Shown here one piece after another: positions 62,717 through 64,000 of a stretch of 64,000 nt of DNA. Origin of the DNA: Streptomyces noursei (lineage in GTDB: Bacteria; Actinomycetota; Actinomycetes; Streptomycetales; Streptomycetaceae). The position numbers were made by a program, and so were the translations under genes. The number at the start of each line of letters is the position of its first letter. The first letter of the stretch is position 1. The notes beneath the pieces were generated by a model, which saw only the letters and a list, made by a program, of their open reading frames with translations, did no database searches and was not told where the DNA came from. The stretch lies in contig NZ_CP070326.1 of NCBI RefSeq assembly GCF_016917755.1, positions 1,674,001 to 1,738,000 on the forward strand. Reading direction: 5' to 3'.

Positions 62717-64000
62717 TCAGCGGCGCGTGGCGAAGTGCCGCTCGAAGGAGGCGAAGGCGGTCTCCTGCCGCCACTCGACGGCCGCCTTGGGGCTGGACGC
62801 GAGCAGGTGCCGGCAGGCGGGACCGGGGGTTCCGCCGCCGGGGAGCTGACCGCGACAGGCCGCGACCGGGTGGTAGCCGTTCCGCGTCGGGTTGCCCTGC
62901 CACAGGCTGCGACCGGGCAGGAAGGAGTACTGCAGGGAGGCGCGGGCCAGGTCCTTCAGCTCGCCGTAGCCGAGGTCGTACGTCGTGGCGGCGTACTGGT
63001 ACTCGTGGGTGATGTCGATCCGGGAGACACCGGGATCGTCCGTGGCGAGCACGATCGGCACCCCGTACGCCCGGTAGGTCGAGAAGGGGTGTTCGGCGCC
63101 CTTCACCCCGAGGATCTGGGCGTTGCTGCTGAACGGGACCTCGACGGCCACCTGGCGGGCGGCCATGGTGCGTGCGAGTCGCTGCCAGTCGTCCTCGTGG
63201 ACGAGGTCGACGCCGTGGCCGATGCGTTCGGCCTGGGCGACGTTCACCGCCTCGCCGATGTGGAACTTCAGGTCCTCCGGCTTGACCAGCCCCGGCCACA
63301 ACTCACCGGCGTGCAGGGTGATGTGGGCGCGCGGATAGACCCGGTGGAGATAGCCGAGCATCCGCATCTGGAGAGAGTAGTCGCGCAGGGCGTTCTTCCC
63401 GTCCTCGGGCTGGACGAGGTTGACCGCGGTGAACCGTGAGTCCCGCTCGGCCAGCCGCATGCCGACCTCCATCTGCGCGAAGACCCGCTCGGGGCTGCTG
63501 CCCCGGGACACCTGGGAGTTCCACCGCACCGTCAGACGGCATCCGGGAGCGGCGTGCGACGTGCCGCAGCGCGAGGTCGCGCGGAACTCGGCGTCCGCGT
63601 CGTCCGCTTCCTTGCGGGCGGTGGCGACCAGGCGGTCCAACGTGCCGTCGGCGGCCAGGGACCGGTGCATGGCGGCGAAGTCGTCGACCCAGCCGACCGC
63701 GTCGGCGGCCTTCTTGGTCTCCTCGGAGGCGGGGGTGACCAGCGTCTCCAGGTAGAACTGGTTCTGCGCGGCGATGCCGTCGGCGACCTTCGCCAGCAAC
63801 TTGCCGCGGTGGCGCCAGGTCACCTCGCCGAACTTGCCGAACGTGTCGAAGAAGTGGTCGTGCCCCGACTGGCCCGACGGGAAGTCCTCCATGGACCAGG
63901 CGCGCAGCAGCGCGTCATGGAAGGCCCGGTCGGTCCGGGCGTCGGCGGCCGGCCGCTTCCCCGGCCCGCACGGCGCCGTGACCGCCGTCATCGTCTTCTC
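62717..64000 (-). CDS. Adenosine deaminase family protein, 5' partial
   Basis: Minus-strand frame open to the window edge; 427 residues visible. Adenosine deaminase barrel motifs: ITLHAGEL with the metal-binding His and active-site Glu region, RIGHGVDL, and LATDDPGVSR with the metal-binding Asp pair. The N-terminal HxH metal motif lies outside, which shows that the start is missing. The ATG at 63991 is internal. A PCGPG and SRCGTSHAAPGC pattern suggests a disulfide-bearing secreted enzyme of the bacterial ADGF/ADA2-like group. Converts adenosine to inosine, probably extracellularly. The C-terminal 40 residues include further Cys. Confidence 0.86.
   Translation of the reverse strand, partial: EKTMTAVTAPCGPGKRPAADARTDRAFHDALLRAWSMEDFPSGQSGHDHFFDTFGKFGEVTWRHRGKLLAKVADGIAAQNQFYLETLVTPASEETKKAADAVGWVDDFAAMHRSLAADGTLDRLVATARKEADDADAEFRATSRCGTSHAAPGCRLTVRWNSQVSRGSSPERVFAQMEVGMRLAERDSRFTAVNLVQPEDGKNALRDYSLQMRMLGYLHRVYPRAHITLHAGELWPGLVKPEDLKFHIGEAVNVAQAERIGHGVDLVHEDDWQRLARTMAARQVAVEVPFSSNAQILGVKGAEHPFSTYRAYGVPIVLATDDPGVSRIDITHEYQYAATTYDLGYGELKDLARASLQYSFLPGRSLWQGNPTRNGYHPVAACRGQLPGGGTPGPACRHLLASSPKAAVEWRQETAFASFERHFATRR

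Noticed and set aside
1..64000. tRNA or rRNA genes, insertion sequences, attachment sites
   Set aside because: Reading both strands for T-loop-like GGTTCGA contexts and transposase motifs gave nothing convincing.

Overview
The window is very GC-rich, with strong third-position GC bias, GTG/TTG starts, long GC-rich hairpins between genes and Streptomyces-type families throughout (two-domain Lrp, SpoIIE-type phosphatase with HATPase domain, PucR-type regulator, GPP34, chitinase under a Streptomyces-style chitin promoter, DUF6381, DUF6415, XRE/flavoprotein pair). It most likely comes from Streptomyces or a close relative (Streptomycetaceae). The unusual number of truncated genes suggests an accessory or chromosome-arm region rather than the conserved core; this is inference.

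Layout. 1-4140: cell-wall genes (5'-partial bifunctional PBP with degraded transpeptidase motifs, a CE4-like deacetylase, a secreted amidase). 4300-8760: Lrp regulator with a perfect 17-bp hairpin upstream, an Old Yellow Enzyme, a decayed MHS transporter and a GAF/PucR regulator. 8930-10850: GH18 chitinase behind paired 12-bp repeats, a strong terminator, and a GH3 remnant. 10918-16835: multi-domain SpoIIE phosphatase, P450 remnant, GH15 enzyme, membrane protein. 17063-23570: eRF1-like protein, TetR divergent from an APC permease/amidohydrolase pair, GPP34, crystallin remnant. 24001-31050: SDR, ATP-grasp ligase, MerR, ArsR/NIPSNAP divergent pair with a clear operator, SDR remnant, M64 peptidase, amidohydrolase, P450 remnant. 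31533-33521: a small gene, then a LysR/MFS divergent pair whose shared 5' ends have been deleted. 33923-40324: ClpC-like ATPase, DUF6328 protein with an apparent CTG start, several small proteins, VOC protein.

40493-49113 is the most interesting part. Six co-directional genes, mostly overlapping, encode an alpha/beta hydrolase, an AAA/STAND-like protein with a changed Walker A, a 1,062-residue STAND NTPase with repeat-like C-terminal helices, a trypsin-like protease with an effector-associated domain, a second trypsin-like protease, and a Tat/lipoprotein with an M15-like peptidase domain. This gene content fits an NTP-regulated, protease-effector biological conflict (immunity or self-destruction) system.

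49211-52059: a nano-operon of two tiny proteins and a DUF6415 protein beside an XRE regulator, divergent from a flavoprotein. 52218-57540: NitT/TauT-type ABC importer divergent from a CitA/CitB-type two-component system. 57600-64000: LysR, two alpha/beta hydrolases, a PLP decarboxylase, a GNAT and a 5'-partial adenosine deaminase. No tRNA, rRNA, CRISPR array, insertion sequence or replication origin was recognised. At least eight gene remnants were seen.
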